Translations under genes and position numbers: made by a program
Notes under the pieces: model-generated
The model's database searches: none
What the model was told of the DNA's origin: nothing
The model's input: only the letters and a program-made list of their open reading frames with translations
Source: Microbulbifer mangrovi
Lineage (GTDB): Bacteria; Pseudomonadota; Gammaproteobacteria; Pseudomonadales; Cellvibrionaceae
NCBI RefSeq assembly: GCF_002009015.1
Contig: NZ_LZDE01000347.1
Span: 1 to 64,000 of the forward strand
DNA: 64,000 nucleotides
Direction of reading: 5' to 3'
In this document: positions 20,630 through 29,776 of the stretch, piece after piece
Layout of the letters: each line of letters starts with the position of its first letter
Position numbering within the stretch: position 1 is the stretch's first letter

Positions 20630-21949
20630 CTATAGAAAAGCGAACTTCAGCACAAAGATACCGCCCACCAGATATACCACCGGCGGACACGTCTTAAACT
20701 GGCCATTGAGCAGCTTGATACCAGCGTAGGAAATAAACCCGAGACCAATACCATCGGCAATGGAGTATCCCAGCGGCATCGCCAGTGCGGTAATCACCGC
20801 TGGTGCACTCTCACTGTGGTCACTCCAATCCACATCCGCCAGGCTGCGCGCCATCAGGCAGGCCACAAACAGCAGCGCCGCGGCAGTGGCATAGGCCGGT
20901 ACACTTTGCGCCAGCGGCGCAAACAGAAGGCACAGCAAAAACGCCAGCCCGCAGACGATTGCCGTGACCCCGGTGCGGCCACCGGCCTCAACGCCAGCCG
21001 CACTCTCGATATAGCTGGTCGTCGACGAAGTCCCCAGTAACGCACCTCCCAGGGTGGCGCCGGAGTCGGCCAGCAACGCCTTGCCAAGGCGAGGCAGCGA
21101 GCCATCCGGGCGCACGAGTCCAGCGCGATTGGCCACCCCAACCATAGTACCCGCGGTATCAAACACATCCACCAGCAACATGGTGAGGATTACCGTGACC
21201 ATCGAAATATCAAATGCACCGGTAATATCCAGCTGCATCAGTACCGGCGCCGGAGACGGGGGCATGGATACCACACCTTTGAACTCCACCGCCCCAAGTA
21301 GCCAGCCAGCCGCACTGACCGCGATGATGCCAATGACCACCGCACCGGCGACACCGCGCTGGGAAAGCGCTGTGATCAACACAAAGCCAACCAGACACAT
21401 GAGCGGCTCGAACGCCGTGAGATCCCCAAGAGATACCAGAGTGGCCGGACTGTCGACCACAACCCCGGCATTGCTGAGTGCCACGATCCCCAGGAACAAT
21501 CCAATCCCGGCGGAAATACCCAGTTTAAGGTTGCGCGGGATGGCGTTGATCAGCCATTCCCGAAACGGCAACAGGCTCAGCGCCACAAACAGTATCCCGG
21601 ACAGGAACACCGCCCCCAGCGCCGTCTGCCAGGGATGCCCCATGCCCAACACCACCGCATAGGTAAAAAACGCATTCTGCCCCATGCCCGGCGCGAGCCC
21701 CACCGGATAATTACCCAGCAGCCCCATAAGGATGGAACCAAACGCCGCCGCCAGGCAGGTCGCCACGAACACTCCACCAAAATCCATACCGGTCTCGGAG
21801 AGCATCGCCGGATTGACCACGGTGATATAGGCCATGGCCAGGAAGGTTGTCAGCCCCGCCAGCACCTCGCGGCGCCAGAAGTTTGTCGATACCTCCCCCG
21901 GCAGCGACGTCGCCGGCCCGAAATTGAAGTACTCCACCACTCTCTGCAT
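20630..21949 (-). CDS. NCS2-family purine permease, AzgA/GhxP type
   Basis: A 439-residue inner-membrane permease with 12-14 hydrophobic segments. The N-terminus (TNFWRREVLAGLTTFLAMAYITVVNPAMLSETGM, shown here only in part) and GLAPGMGQNAFFTY are hallmarks of the AzgA-like branch that imports adenine, guanine or hypoxanthine with protons. The GTSSTTSYIESAAGVEAGGRTG segment carries the substrate-site Glu. It is transcribed divergently from the periplasmic nucleoside hydrolase with an operator-like palindrome between them. This suggests that it takes up bases released outside the membrane. Confidence 0.92.
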   Translation of the reverse strand: MQRVVEYFNFGPATSLPGEVSTNFWRREVLAGLTTFLAMAYITVVNPAMLSETGMDFGGVFVATCLAAAFGSILMGLLGNYPVGLAPGMGQNAFFTYAVVLGMGHPWQTALGAVFLSGILFVALSLLPFREWLINAIPRNLKLGISAGIGLFLGIVALSNAGVVVDSPATLVSLGDLTAFEPLMCLVGFVLITALSQRGVAGAVVIGIIAVSAAGWLLGAVEFKGVVSMPPSPAPVLMQLDITGAFDISMVTVILTMLLVDVFDTAGTMVGVANRAGLVRPDGSLPRLGKALLADSGATLGGALLGTSSTTSYIESAAGVEAGGRTGVTAIVCGLAFLLCLLFAPLAQSVPAYATAAALLFVACLMARSLADVDWSDHSESAPAVITALAMPLGYSIADGIGLGFISYAGIKLLNGQFKTCPPVVYLVGGIFVLKFAFL

Positions 21950-22189
21950 ATCAGTTCACCGATGTTCTCTTACCAATTAAGTGGATTACCCCAAACAGGT
22001 TTAACCCAGATGTTTTTAACGACTGCAATTTTCAAACCAAGTGGTCAACTTTTTGGCGCGACACTTGCTTACCCGTAGAGAGCACAGACTGCTCCACCGG
22101 TTTAACCGTGGGGGACTCCCAATATGGAAGGCTGGCTGTTGCGGCAAAGGACACAGTAAAACACTACAACGATTGGTTTGACCCCGACG
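21950..22189. promoter_or_regulatory. Divergent promoter region, permease / nucleoside hydrolase
   Basis: A 240-base intergenic region between two divergent genes. It holds one strong copy of the locus operator (22033-22048). I see no other clear element; promoters could not be assigned with confidence. Confidence 0.5.
22033..22048. promoter_or_regulatory. RutR-like operator 1
   Basis: CAAACCAAGTGGTCAA has a perfect ACCA-NN-TGGT centre and full right half TGGTCAA, followed by CTTTTTGG. It fits the known RutR consensus TTGACCA-NN-TGGTCAA. It lies between the divergent purine permease and nucleoside hydrolase genes. Confidence 0.75.
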
Positions 22190-23287
22190 ATGAAAAAACG
22201 AACTCTTCTCAGTATTTTCTGCAGCTGCCTGCTGATCACCTTCCTGTCGAGCGCCCACGCGGCCAGTCCGCGACCGGTGATCTTCGATACCGATATGGCC
22301 ATTGATGACTGGTCCGCGCTGCTGGTGCTGGCCATGCATGAGGAACTTGAGCTGGTGGCCGTTACCAGTAATGGCGCCGGCGAAACCCGCTGTGGTCCCG
22401 CGCTGGACAATATCGGGGCGCTGCTCGACCTGACTGCTTCCGGAGACGTGGCGATCGCCTGCGGAGACGATTACCCCATGGACGGCTACTTCGCATTTCC
22501 GGAGCCCTGGCGGCAGCAGGCTGACACGCTCTCGGGTATTGCACTGCCCGACAGCACCCGCACTGCCACAGAAAAGCACGCTGTGGATGTCATCCACACC
22601 ACCCTGGCCGACAGCGATCAACAGGTCGTGGTGGTAGCCACCGGAAGCCTGACCAACATCGCCCAGTGGCTGGAAAAATACCCTGCCGATACCGACAAGG
22701 TGGAGCGACTGGTGATCATGGGCGGTGCCTTTGAGGCCCCGGGTAATATCATCGTGCCCGGGTTTACCGACAACCATCCAAACACAAAAGCGGAATGGAA
22801 TATTTTTGTCGACCCCGAGGCCGCAGCCCGGGTTTTCGCCTCCGGACTACCCATTGAAGTAGTCGGTCTGGATGTCACCAATCAGGTCAAGGTAACCAAG
22901 GCATTTGCCCGCGACTTCAAAACGGTGGCGGAAACCCCGGCTGCGCAGTTCTGGGATGCGGTGCTGGATGACAACGACTGGTTTATCGAATCCGGGGAAT
23001 ACTATTTCTGGGACGTACTGGCGGCACTGGTGGCACTGGACCCGGCCTTCTGCCAAGGAGACATGGCACCGGTTACCGTCAGCCTGGAAACCGGATCTCC
23101 CTGGCAACCATCATCCCTGCGCTCAATCCCCAATATCACCTACAGCGGCGCCGAGCGGCGACATCTGGATGCGGAGAAGAGCGGTATAACCCGCACTGGC
23201 GGTGACAACCCCGCGGTGAAAATCTGTCGCAAAACCGACGCCGAGCGGGCCTTTAGCCTGTTTACCCGGACCCTCAACCAGGGCTGA
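22190..23287 (+). CDS. Periplasmic nucleoside hydrolase
   Basis: A 365-residue inosine-uridine-type nucleoside hydrolase with a Sec signal peptide (ending SSAHA near residue 24), so it should hydrolyse ribonucleosides to base and ribose in the periplasm. The N-terminal metal-binding motif is DTDMAIDDWSALL, a variant of DTDxGxDD with Ala for the usual Gly. VVATGSLTNIAQWL, VIMGGAF and the AEWNIFVDPEAA calcium/ribose segment follow. The ATG at 22190 is chosen over an in-frame TTG at 22178 because the signal peptide then starts properly (MKKRTLL). It is divergent from a purine permease, so hydrolysis outside and base uptake are probably paired. The specificity is not predictable. Confidence 0.88.
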   Translation: MKKRTLLSIFCSCLLITFLSSAHAASPRPVIFDTDMAIDDWSALLVLAMHEELELVAVTSNGAGETRCGPALDNIGALLDLTASGDVAIACGDDYPMDGYFAFPEPWRQQADTLSGIALPDSTRTATEKHAVDVIHTTLADSDQQVVVVATGSLTNIAQWLEKYPADTDKVERLVIMGGAFEAPGNIIVPGFTDNHPNTKAEWNIFVDPEAAARVFASGLPIEVVGLDVTNQVKVTKAFARDFKTVAETPAAQFWDAVLDDNDWFIESGEYYFWDVLAALVALDPAFCQGDMAPVTVSLETGSPWQPSSLRSIPNITYSGAERRHLDAEKSGITRTGGDNPAVKICRKTDAERAFSLFTRTLNQG

Positions 23288-23941
23288 TCAGCGGGGTGCT
23301 TCCAGGCCTACTCCGGCGAGGATGGAGCGGCTGAGAAAGTCTGCAATGCGGTCGATCATCGACCGCTCGTATTCAGCGCGGTTAAGAATCGTCAGCACCT
23401 GCGCCTCGAAATCCGCGTAGTGCTGGGTGGAAGACCAGATCAGAAAAATCAGGTGGTAGGGGTCTACCGGTGCCATTTTCCCGGCTGCGACCCAGGCCTC
23501 AATCACCGCCGCTTTTTTTCTCATCCAGGGACGCAAATCATTGCGTAAATAGTCCCGCAAGTGCGGAGCCCCCTGAATGATTTCCATCGCAAACAACTTG
23601 GAAGACTGCGGGTGGGTATAAGAGAGCTCCACCTTGCGACGAATAAAACGGTCGAGCACCTCGGCCGGATTATCTTCCGCACGTAGCTCATCGAAGTGGT
23701 CGTTCCAGAGAATAATAATTTCCTCCAGCACCGCCACATAAAGATTCGACTTGGTTTTGAAGTAATAGTGCACATTCGCCTTGGGCAAACCTGCGCGGTC
23801 CGCAATAGCCTGAATACTGGCCCCGGCGAACCCCTTGAGCACAAACTCCTCTCGCGCCGCCCCGAGTATCCGCTCCAGGTTCTGGTCACGGATCTTTCCG
23901 CGACGATAGGTTCTTTTTGTTTCTGCCGAGCTGTCAGCCAT
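23288..23941 (-). CDS. TetR-family regulator, RutR-like (copy 1)
   Basis: A 217-residue repressor. The N-terminal helix-turn-helix spans about 25-70 (ILGAAREEFVLKGF, AIADRAGLPKANVHYYF). The ligand domain resembles RutR-type proteins, with MEIIQGAPHL and LIWSSTQHYADF. In E. coli, RutR senses uracil or thymine and controls pyrimidine and purine breakdown genes. The ATG at 23941 is preferred to a TTG three codons upstream. It is transcribed divergently from xdhABC with two operator-like sites between them, so autoregulation and control of xanthine oxidation are likely. The inducer may be a purine or a pyrimidine. Confidence 0.88.
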   Translation of the reverse strand: MADSSAETKRTYRRGKIRDQNLERILGAAREEFVLKGFAGASIQAIADRAGLPKANVHYYFKTKSNLYVAVLEEIIILWNDHFDELRAEDNPAEVLDRFIRRKVELSYTHPQSSKLFAMEIIQGAPHLRDYLRNDLRPWMRKKAAVIEAWVAAGKMAPVDPYHLIFLIWSSTQHYADFEAQVLTILNRAEYERSMIDRIADFLSRSILAGVGLEAPR

Positions 23942-23985
23942 TGTTATCAACCATTACCGTAAAGTCCCCGAAAGAATCCCCGAAG

Positions 23986-24001
23986 TTGTCCATTGCGACA
24001 A
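23986..24001. promoter_or_regulatory. Weak operator-like palindrome near tetR copy 1
   Basis: TTGTCCATTGCGACAA has TTGTC/GACAA arms at the same outer spacing as the locus operator. The left half TTGTCCA fits the consensus, while the inner right half does not. It lies 45 bases before the regulator start, so it could serve autoregulation. Confidence 0.4.
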
Positions 24002-24082
24002 GATTACCTAGCGCTGCCCCATTAACGCAACTTGCGTGCCAGAGGCCTCCAGGAAGAAAGAATAAGGTCACCCCGTAAAAAC

Positions 24083-24098
24083 CTGTCCAGTTGGCCAG
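24083..24098. promoter_or_regulatory. RutR-like operator 2 (xdh)
   Basis: CTGTCCAGTTGGCCAG with five A on the left and six T on the right. Including the flanks, this is the most symmetric copy in the window. It lies about 70 bases before the xdhA start. Confidence 0.8.
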
Positions 24099-24168
24099 TT
24101 TTTTGCTTGAGCAGTACTTATCGGATGCAAGCCTTCCGGATTCGGTAAAAACACTGCTGGAGTCTCTG

Positions 24169-25623
24169 TTGAAATTTGTCCTGAATCACGATCTTGTCGA
24201 GGAAATCGCACCCGCTGCGGATACCACGTTACTGCGCTATTTGCGCGAGACGAAACGGCTGTGCGGCACCAAAGAGGGCTGTGCTTCCGGCGACTGTGGT
24301 GCCTGCACGGTATTGTTGGGGGAACTGGAGAACGGGCGTATCCACTACCGCACCGTCAACGCCTGTATCACCCCTATCGCTGCCGCCAACCGCCGCCACC
24401 TCGTCACTATCGAGGCCCTCGCCAGTAGCGGGAAGCTACACCCGGCGCAACAGGAAATGCTGGATAACCACGGCTCCCAATGTGGTTTCTGCACACCGGG
24501 CTTTGTCATGTCCCTGGCGGGCCTGCACCAGCAACTGCTTGCGGACGAAGAGGCACAGGCAGACCGCGCGCAGGTTTGTGAAGCCATCTCCGGTAACCTG
24601 TGCCGCTGTACCGGCTATCGCCCCATCGTCGACGCGGGCCTGAAAATGGTGCAGGCACCTAACGAAGCGCACCGTCTCGACGCACAGGCGCAAATCGAGC
24701 AGCTGGCCAGTATCACCGACACAGACGCGCCAGCGGATTACCTGCAGCCACAGAGCCGCAAAGAACTACAACAGGGATTGGCCCTGCATCCAGATGCACG
24801 CCTGATCGCCGGAGGCACTGACCTGTTACTGGAGGTCACCCAGCAGTGCCAGCCCATCCCCAAAATAATCGACCTGTCCGGTGTAAAGGAGCTGCACCGC
24901 ATCGAAGAGTGCGACGGTGTGATTCACCTGGGCGCGGCGTTGACTTATCGCGAGCTGGAAACATTCTTTGCCGGACGCTCCAGCAGTATCAGCGCCCTGC
25001 TGGAACGCATTGGATCACGGCAGATCCGCAACCGCGGCACCCTGGGCGGCAATATCGCCAATGCCTCACCCATCGCCGACCTGCCACCACTGCTACTAGC
25101 CCTGGATGCCAGTATTACCCTGGCGGACAACCGCGGTGCCGAGCGGCAACTGCCCCTGGCGGAGTTCTATCGAGGCTATAAGGACACAGCACTGGAAATC
25201 GGGGAATACCTGGCCGAGATCAGCTTCCCCGCCAGGGCTGTGAATGATTTCCACCGGGCTTACAAAGTCAGCAAGCGGCGCGAGGACGATATCTCCGCAG
25301 TAATGGCGGCCATCCGTTTGCGCACCAGGGCCAGCGAATACGGTGACGTGTTTACCGAGGTGCGTATTGCCTTCGGAGGAATGGCAGCCACCCCGGTGCG
25401 GGTCACCACTGCCGAGTCGAAACTTCTCGGGTGTACCAGACAGGATGAAAGCGCACTCCACGCTGCACTGGCCGCTGTCGCAGAAACTCTAAAGCCCATT
25501 GGCGATGTCCGCGCCAGTGCCGACTACCGGTTACAGATCGCGCAGAACCTGCTGCGCAGTGCCTGGCACGCGTTGAATAGCGAACGCTCCAAGAACCACG
25601 CATCGGAGGCGCTCCATGCGTAA
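24169..25623 (+). CDS. xdhA: Xanthine dehydrogenase small subunit (Fe-S and FAD)
   Basis: A 484-residue subunit carrying both [2Fe-2S] clusters and FAD, which pass electrons from the Mo site of XdhB to NAD+. The first cluster is in CGTKEGCASGDCGAC and the second in CGFCTPGF plus CRCTGYRPI. FAD binding is in IAGGTDLLLEVTQ and GSRQIRNRGTLGGNIANASP. The frame is open upstream to a TTG at 24091, but that lies inside the operator and adds a tail not seen in the family. The TTG at 24169, six bases after GGAG (24159-24162), starts just before the normal KFVLN beginning and is my choice. First gene of xdhABC-uraD-uraH-guaD-puuD. Confidence 0.93.
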   Translation: MKFVLNHDLVEEIAPAADTTLLRYLRETKRLCGTKEGCASGDCGACTVLLGELENGRIHYRTVNACITPIAAANRRHLVTIEALASSGKLHPAQQEMLDNHGSQCGFCTPGFVMSLAGLHQQLLADEEAQADRAQVCEAISGNLCRCTGYRPIVDAGLKMVQAPNEAHRLDAQAQIEQLASITDTDAPADYLQPQSRKELQQGLALHPDARLIAGGTDLLLEVTQQCQPIPKIIDLSGVKELHRIEECDGVIHLGAALTYRELETFFAGRSSSISALLERIGSRQIRNRGTLGGNIANASPIADLPPLLLALDASITLADNRGAERQLPLAEFYRGYKDTALEIGEYLAEISFPARAVNDFHRAYKVSKRREDDISAVMAAIRLRTRASEYGDVFTEVRIAFGGMAATPVRVTTAESKLLGCTRQDESALHAALAAVAETLKPIGDVRASADYRLQIAQNLLRSAWHALNSERSKNHASEALHA

Positions 25624-27955
25624 GCTGCCAAAAGCCCTGCTGCGCGTGCAAACGGAAAGTGCACACAAGCCCACGTCTATCGCCCACGAGTCGGCCTACA
25701 AACACGTTACCGGCCGCGCACAGTACCTGGACGATATCCCCGAGTGGCCGAATATGCTGCACCTGGCAACCGTGGGTGCCGAGCACGCCAGCGCGATGAT
25801 CGAGAGCATTGAACTCGATGCCGCGCGCCGCGCACCCGGTGTAGTGGATGTCATCACGCAGGGAGATATTCCCGGCAGTGCCGATGTGTCGCCAGTATTC
25901 AGCGGCGACTTGCTGCTCGCCGGTGAACGCGTCGACTATGTGGGGCAAACGGTAGTCGCGGTGGCCGCCACCAGCCTGGAGGCCGCGCGACGCGCGTGCA
26001 AACTGGTGAACATTCACTACCGCTCAGAATCTGCGCGACTGTCTGTGCAGGAAGCGCTGGAGCGGGAGGAGTTCGTGCTGCCAAGCCATACGATCAGCTC
26101 CGGGGATGCCGGTGCCGCCATTGCCAGAGCCGAGCACCAGCTGCAAGGCGAGCTCTACCTGCGTGGCCAGGAGCATTTCTATCTAGAGGGGCAGATCAGT
26201 ATCGCCCTGCCCAACGAAGATGGCGGTGTGCGTGTCTACAGCTCCTCCCAGCACCCGGCCGAAGTACAGAAGCTGGTGGCTCAGGTGCTCGGCGTACCGC
26301 TACACCTGGTGCAGGCGGAAGTGCGGCGTATGGGCGGCGCCTTCGGTGGCAAGGAATCCCAGGCCGCCGCACTGGCTTGCATGGCCGCGGTTTTCGCAGT
26401 GCGCAACCAGCGACCGGTGAAATATCGCATGCCGCGTCGCGACGACATGACACAAACCGGCAAACGCCACGACTTCTGGAATCAGTACCGCGCAGGCTTC
26501 GACAGTGACGGGGTGATTCGCGGTGTAGAAATGGATCTGGCTGGCCTCTGCGGCCACAGTCCCGACCTGTCCGACGGTGTTGTCGACCGCGCCATGTTCC
26601 ATGCGGATAACGCCTATTTTTACTCGACGGCCCGTATCAGCGGCCACCGCTGCCGCACCAATACCGTATCCAACACCGCATTCCGGGGCTTCGGCGGCCC
26701 CCAGGGCATGGTCGCCGCCGAGGCCATGCTGGACGATATCGCCCGCGCTGTCGGTGCGGACCCACTGGATATACGCAAGCGCAACCTGTACAGCGCCGAC
26801 AGAAATACCACACCCTACGGCCAGGCACTGGAGGAGGAGGTACTGCCCCAGTTGATCGAGCAGCTGGAACAGACCGCCGACTACCGCGCCCGCCGCGAAC
26901 AGATCCGTGCATTCAATGTGTCCAGCACGCAGATCAAAAAAGGGCTGGCGCTGACGCCGGTAAAATTCGGGATTTCCTTTACCTCCAAACACCTGAACCA
27001 GGCCGGTGCACTACTGCATATTTATGCCGATGGCAGTATTCACGTCAGCCACGGCGGCACCGAAATGGGTCAGGGATTGCACACCAAGATCGCGCAAATC
27101 GTCGCACGGGGATTTGGCGTAGACCTGGAGCGAGTGCGGGTGGCCGCCACCGCCACCGACCAGGTCCCCAACGCCTCCCCCACCGCCGCGTCCGCCGGTA
27201 CCGACCTGAATGGCATGGCGGCACTGAACGCGGTCAATACCCTGAAGCAGCGCCTGCTGGAATATGCGGCGGAGACCTACGGTGCCGATATCGAGCGCAT
27301 CAGTATCCGCGACGACCAGTGCTGGATTGCGCAACGCGCGATCCCCTTCGCCGAACTGGTAAAAGGCGCATATATAGACCGGGTGTCCCTGTCTGCGACC
27401 GGCTTCTACCGCACCCCGAAAATCGGCTACAACCGCACCGCCGCGCGCGGCCGCCCGTTCCTTTACTTCGCCAATGGCGCAGCGGCCTCGGAAGTGGAAG
27501 TGGATTTGAACACCGGCGAATACCGGGTAACGCGGGTGGATATCCTCCAGGATGTCGGCGACTCTCTGAATCCGGCGATCGATCTCGGCCAAGTCGAAGG
27601 CGGCTTTGTGCAGGGAATGGGTTGGGTAACCAGTGAGGAACTGCTGTGGAACGATCAGGGGCGGATCATTTCTGACAGCCCAGCCAACTACAAGATTCCC
27701 ACCGCCGGCGATGTGCCGGAAATCTTTAACGTGGATTTTTTCCAAAGACCGAATGCGGAAGAGACGGTATACCGCTCCAAAGCGGTGGGCGAACCGCCTT
27801 TGATGCTGGCCATCTCCGTCTGGTGCGCACTGCGCGATGCCTGCGCAAGTCTTGCCGAATATCGCTACAACCCTCCCCTTGGCGTACCCGCCACGCCAGA
27901 GCAGGTGTACTTCTGCGCGCGCGCAGCGAAAGAGTATGCGGAGGCAACATCGTGA
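25616..27955 (+). CDS. xdhB: Xanthine dehydrogenase large subunit (molybdopterin-binding)
   Basis: A 779-residue molybdenum subunit that hydroxylates hypoxanthine and xanthine to urate. Cofactor and substrate motifs are visible: MGGAFGGKESQ, FRGFGGPQGM, SHGGTEMGQGLHTKI, TAASAGTDLNG, and VGEPPLML near the C-terminus with the catalytic Glu. The length matches bacterial XdhB. The start overlaps the xdhA stop by 8 bases behind CGGAGG, so the subunits are translationally coupled. It acts in the cytoplasm. Confidence 0.97.
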   Translation: MRKLPKALLRVQTESAHKPTSIAHESAYKHVTGRAQYLDDIPEWPNMLHLATVGAEHASAMIESIELDAARRAPGVVDVITQGDIPGSADVSPVFSGDLLLAGERVDYVGQTVVAVAATSLEAARRACKLVNIHYRSESARLSVQEALEREEFVLPSHTISSGDAGAAIARAEHQLQGELYLRGQEHFYLEGQISIALPNEDGGVRVYSSSQHPAEVQKLVAQVLGVPLHLVQAEVRRMGGAFGGKESQAAALACMAAVFAVRNQRPVKYRMPRRDDMTQTGKRHDFWNQYRAGFDSDGVIRGVEMDLAGLCGHSPDLSDGVVDRAMFHADNAYFYSTARISGHRCRTNTVSNTAFRGFGGPQGMVAAEAMLDDIARAVGADPLDIRKRNLYSADRNTTPYGQALEEEVLPQLIEQLEQTADYRARREQIRAFNVSSTQIKKGLALTPVKFGISFTSKHLNQAGALLHIYADGSIHVSHGGTEMGQGLHTKIAQIVARGFGVDLERVRVAATATDQVPNASPTAASAGTDLNGMAALNAVNTLKQRLLEYAAETYGADIERISIRDDQCWIAQRAIPFAELVKGAYIDRVSLSATGFYRTPKIGYNRTAARGRPFLYFANGAAASEVEVDLNTGEYRVTRVDILQDVGDSLNPAIDLGQVEGGFVQGMGWVTSEELLWNDQGRIISDSPANYKIPTAGDVPEIFNVDFFQRPNAEETVYRSKAVGEPPLMLAISVWCALRDACASLAEYRYNPPLGVPATPEQVYFCARAAKEYAEATS

Positions 27956-28860
27956 TCAACAAAACACCCTGGTTCGAGGCGGCCGCCGACCGTCGCCGTC
28001 GCGGCCAGCCCTGGGTGCTGGCCACCGTATTGAGTACCCGGGGATCCGCACCCCGTAACAGCGGAACCAAGATGGTCATCGACGCCCGTCACAGCTTTGA
28101 CACACTGGGTGGGGGACAACTGGAATTCCAGGTGATCACCCGCGCCCGCGAGCTGATCCAAGACGGCCGCGAGCGACAGCTGCTGGAACACTTTCCCCTG
28201 TCCTCTCGCGCCGGTCAGTGCTGTGGCGGCAGTGTCTCGGTACTACTCGAATGCTTTGCGGGCGCAGAGTTGCAGCTGCACGTTTTCGGTGCCGGCCATG
28301 TAGCCCGCGCCCTGCTGCCGGTACTGGCGCCGCTGGAGTGGCAACTGCACTGCATCGACAACCGCGCCGAACTGCTGGATGAAATAGCGCTCGAGGACAA
28401 TCTAAACGGCTGGGTGCACAACCATTTCCTCACAGACCCGGTGGAGCATATCTCCCGAATGAACACCGGTGCCTTTGCCCTGGTCCTGACCCAGGATCAC
28501 GCCCTGGACTACCGGCTGTTGCACGCTCTGCTGGATCGCGGCGACTGCGCCTATATGGGCATGATCGGCTCACGCACCAAAGCGCTGCGTTTTCGCCGTC
28601 GGCTGGCTAGCGATGGCTTTACAGCGGAACAGATAGACAACTTTTACTCTCCCGTCGGCCTGGCAGAGGTACCCGGTAAAAAACCCGCAGAAGTGGCCAT
28701 TTCCATCGCCGCCCAGTTACTCGCGGAGAAACACCGGCTCGCCGCCAGCGAGGAAAAAAAATCCACCGGAATCAACTGGAAGACCCTGCGCGAGAGCCTG
28801 ACGAACGATCTCGCAACAAGTGGCAAAAACACAAAAGACCCTGAGAGAGAAACATCGTGA
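27952..28860 (+). CDS. xdhC: Xanthine dehydrogenase accessory protein XdhC
   Basis: A 302-residue accessory protein that delivers sulphurated molybdenum cofactor to XdhB. It has the N-terminal XdhC/CoxI domain (VLATVLSTRGSAPRNSGTKM, CCGGSVSVLLE) and the C-terminal Rossmann domain (LHVFGAGHVARALLPVL, YMGMIGSRTKALRFRRRL). The GTG at 27952 overlaps the xdhB stop and follows GGAGG. An in-frame upstream extension into xdhB coding sequence is rejected because it lacks family homology. Confidence 0.95.
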   Translation: MINKTPWFEAAADRRRRGQPWVLATVLSTRGSAPRNSGTKMVIDARHSFDTLGGGQLEFQVITRARELIQDGRERQLLEHFPLSSRAGQCCGGSVSVLLECFAGAELQLHVFGAGHVARALLPVLAPLEWQLHCIDNRAELLDEIALEDNLNGWVHNHFLTDPVEHISRMNTGAFALVLTQDHALDYRLLHALLDRGDCAYMGMIGSRTKALRFRRRLASDGFTAEQIDNFYSPVGLAEVPGKKPAEVAISIAAQLLAEKHRLAASEEKKSTGINWKTLRESLTNDLATSGKNTKDPERETS

Positions 28861-29354
28861 CACCACACACGCTCAAGCAATTCAACCAGCTTGCACCGGA
28901 GCAACAACGCCATCTGTTAATGGATTGCTGTCATTGCAGCCGCTGGGCAGAAAGACTGCTGGAACTGGGCCCGGTCATCAGCATTGGGCAAATCCAGAAC
29001 CGTGCATTCAAAGCCTGGAGCAAACTCGACGAATCCGACTACCTCGAAGCATTTGCCGCACATCCGCGGATAGGCGACCTGCAGCGAATGAAAGAAAAAT
29101 TTACCAGCGCGGAGCAAGGGCAGGTCGCGCACGCAGATGAAGACACACTCGAGGAATTACAGCGACTTAACGACAACTATTACGAAAAGTTTGGTTTTAT
29201 TTTCATTATCTGCGCCAGTGGAAAATCGGCCCGGGAGATGCTTGCCGCGATAGCGTCCCGTATCGAGAACAGCCGCGAACAGGAAATAAAAAACGCTGCC
29301 GGCGAGCAGGCAAAAATCACTCGGCTGCGGCTGACTAACCTGCTGACGGCGTAA
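28857..29354 (+). CDS. uraD: OHCU decarboxylase (2-oxo-4-hydroxy-4-carboxy-5-ureidoimidazoline)
   Basis: A 165-residue enzyme, typical length, that decarboxylates OHCU stereospecifically to S-allantoin, the third step of urate breakdown. The catalytic signature AAHPRIGDL is near residue 67, and FGFIFIICASGKS and RIENSREQEI are characteristic of the family. The GTG at 28857 overlaps the XdhC stop. It works with UraH and PuuD, encoded just downstream. Confidence 0.95.
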   Translation: MTPHTLKQFNQLAPEQQRHLLMDCCHCSRWAERLLELGPVISIGQIQNRAFKAWSKLDESDYLEAFAAHPRIGDLQRMKEKFTSAEQGQVAHADEDTLEELQRLNDNYYEKFGFIFIICASGKSAREMLAAIASRIENSREQEIKNAAGEQAKITRLRLTNLLTA

Positions 29355-29388
29355 AGCGAGCCGTGCCGCAGGAATAAGGGAAAGTATT

Positions 29389-29721
29389 ATGCATAAAGCC
29401 CCGATTACCACCCATATCCTTGACCTGCACCGGGGTCAACCCGCTGCCGGGGTCAGCGTAGAGCTTTACTGTGCCGCCGACTTAATCGCCACCGCGAACA
29501 CCGATAGCGATGGCCGTATCGTTAACTGGGATAAAAGCTTTGAACTGGCGCCCGCGCACTGGGCACTGGTGTTCCAGCTACATCCGTGGTTCCAGCAGCA
29601 GGGAGGCGAAAGCTTTTTCCCCAGGGCAACGCTGGAGTTCAGTATTTCCGACTGCGCACGCCACTACCATATCCCGCTGCTGCTCAATCAGTACGGCTAC
29701 ACCACCTACCGCGGAAGCTGA
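29389..29721 (+). CDS. uraH: 5-hydroxyisourate hydrolase (transthyretin-like)
   Basis: A 110-residue transthyretin-related protein that hydrolyses 5-hydroxyisourate to OHCU. The N-terminal THILDLHRGQPA and the C-terminal tetrapeptide YRGS, the diagnostic end of HIU hydrolases, are present, with the active-site His residues in THILD and the HYHIPLLL segment. There is no signal peptide, so it is cytoplasmic. It lies 34 bases after uraD. Confidence 0.96.
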   Translation: MHKAPITTHILDLHRGQPAAGVSVELYCAADLIATANTDSDGRIVNWDKSFELAPAHWALVFQLHPWFQQQGGESFFPRATLEFSISDCARHYHIPLLLNQYGYTTYRGS

Positions 29722-29776
29722 GAAACATCGAGACGATATTGAGCCTGAAGCACCAGAGTATCGAGAGGATATTGAA

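Noticed and set aside
21972-21990. Possible tenth operator (ACCA and TGGA near the permease start)
   Set aside because: The half-sites are six bases apart instead of two and the left half does not align to the others.
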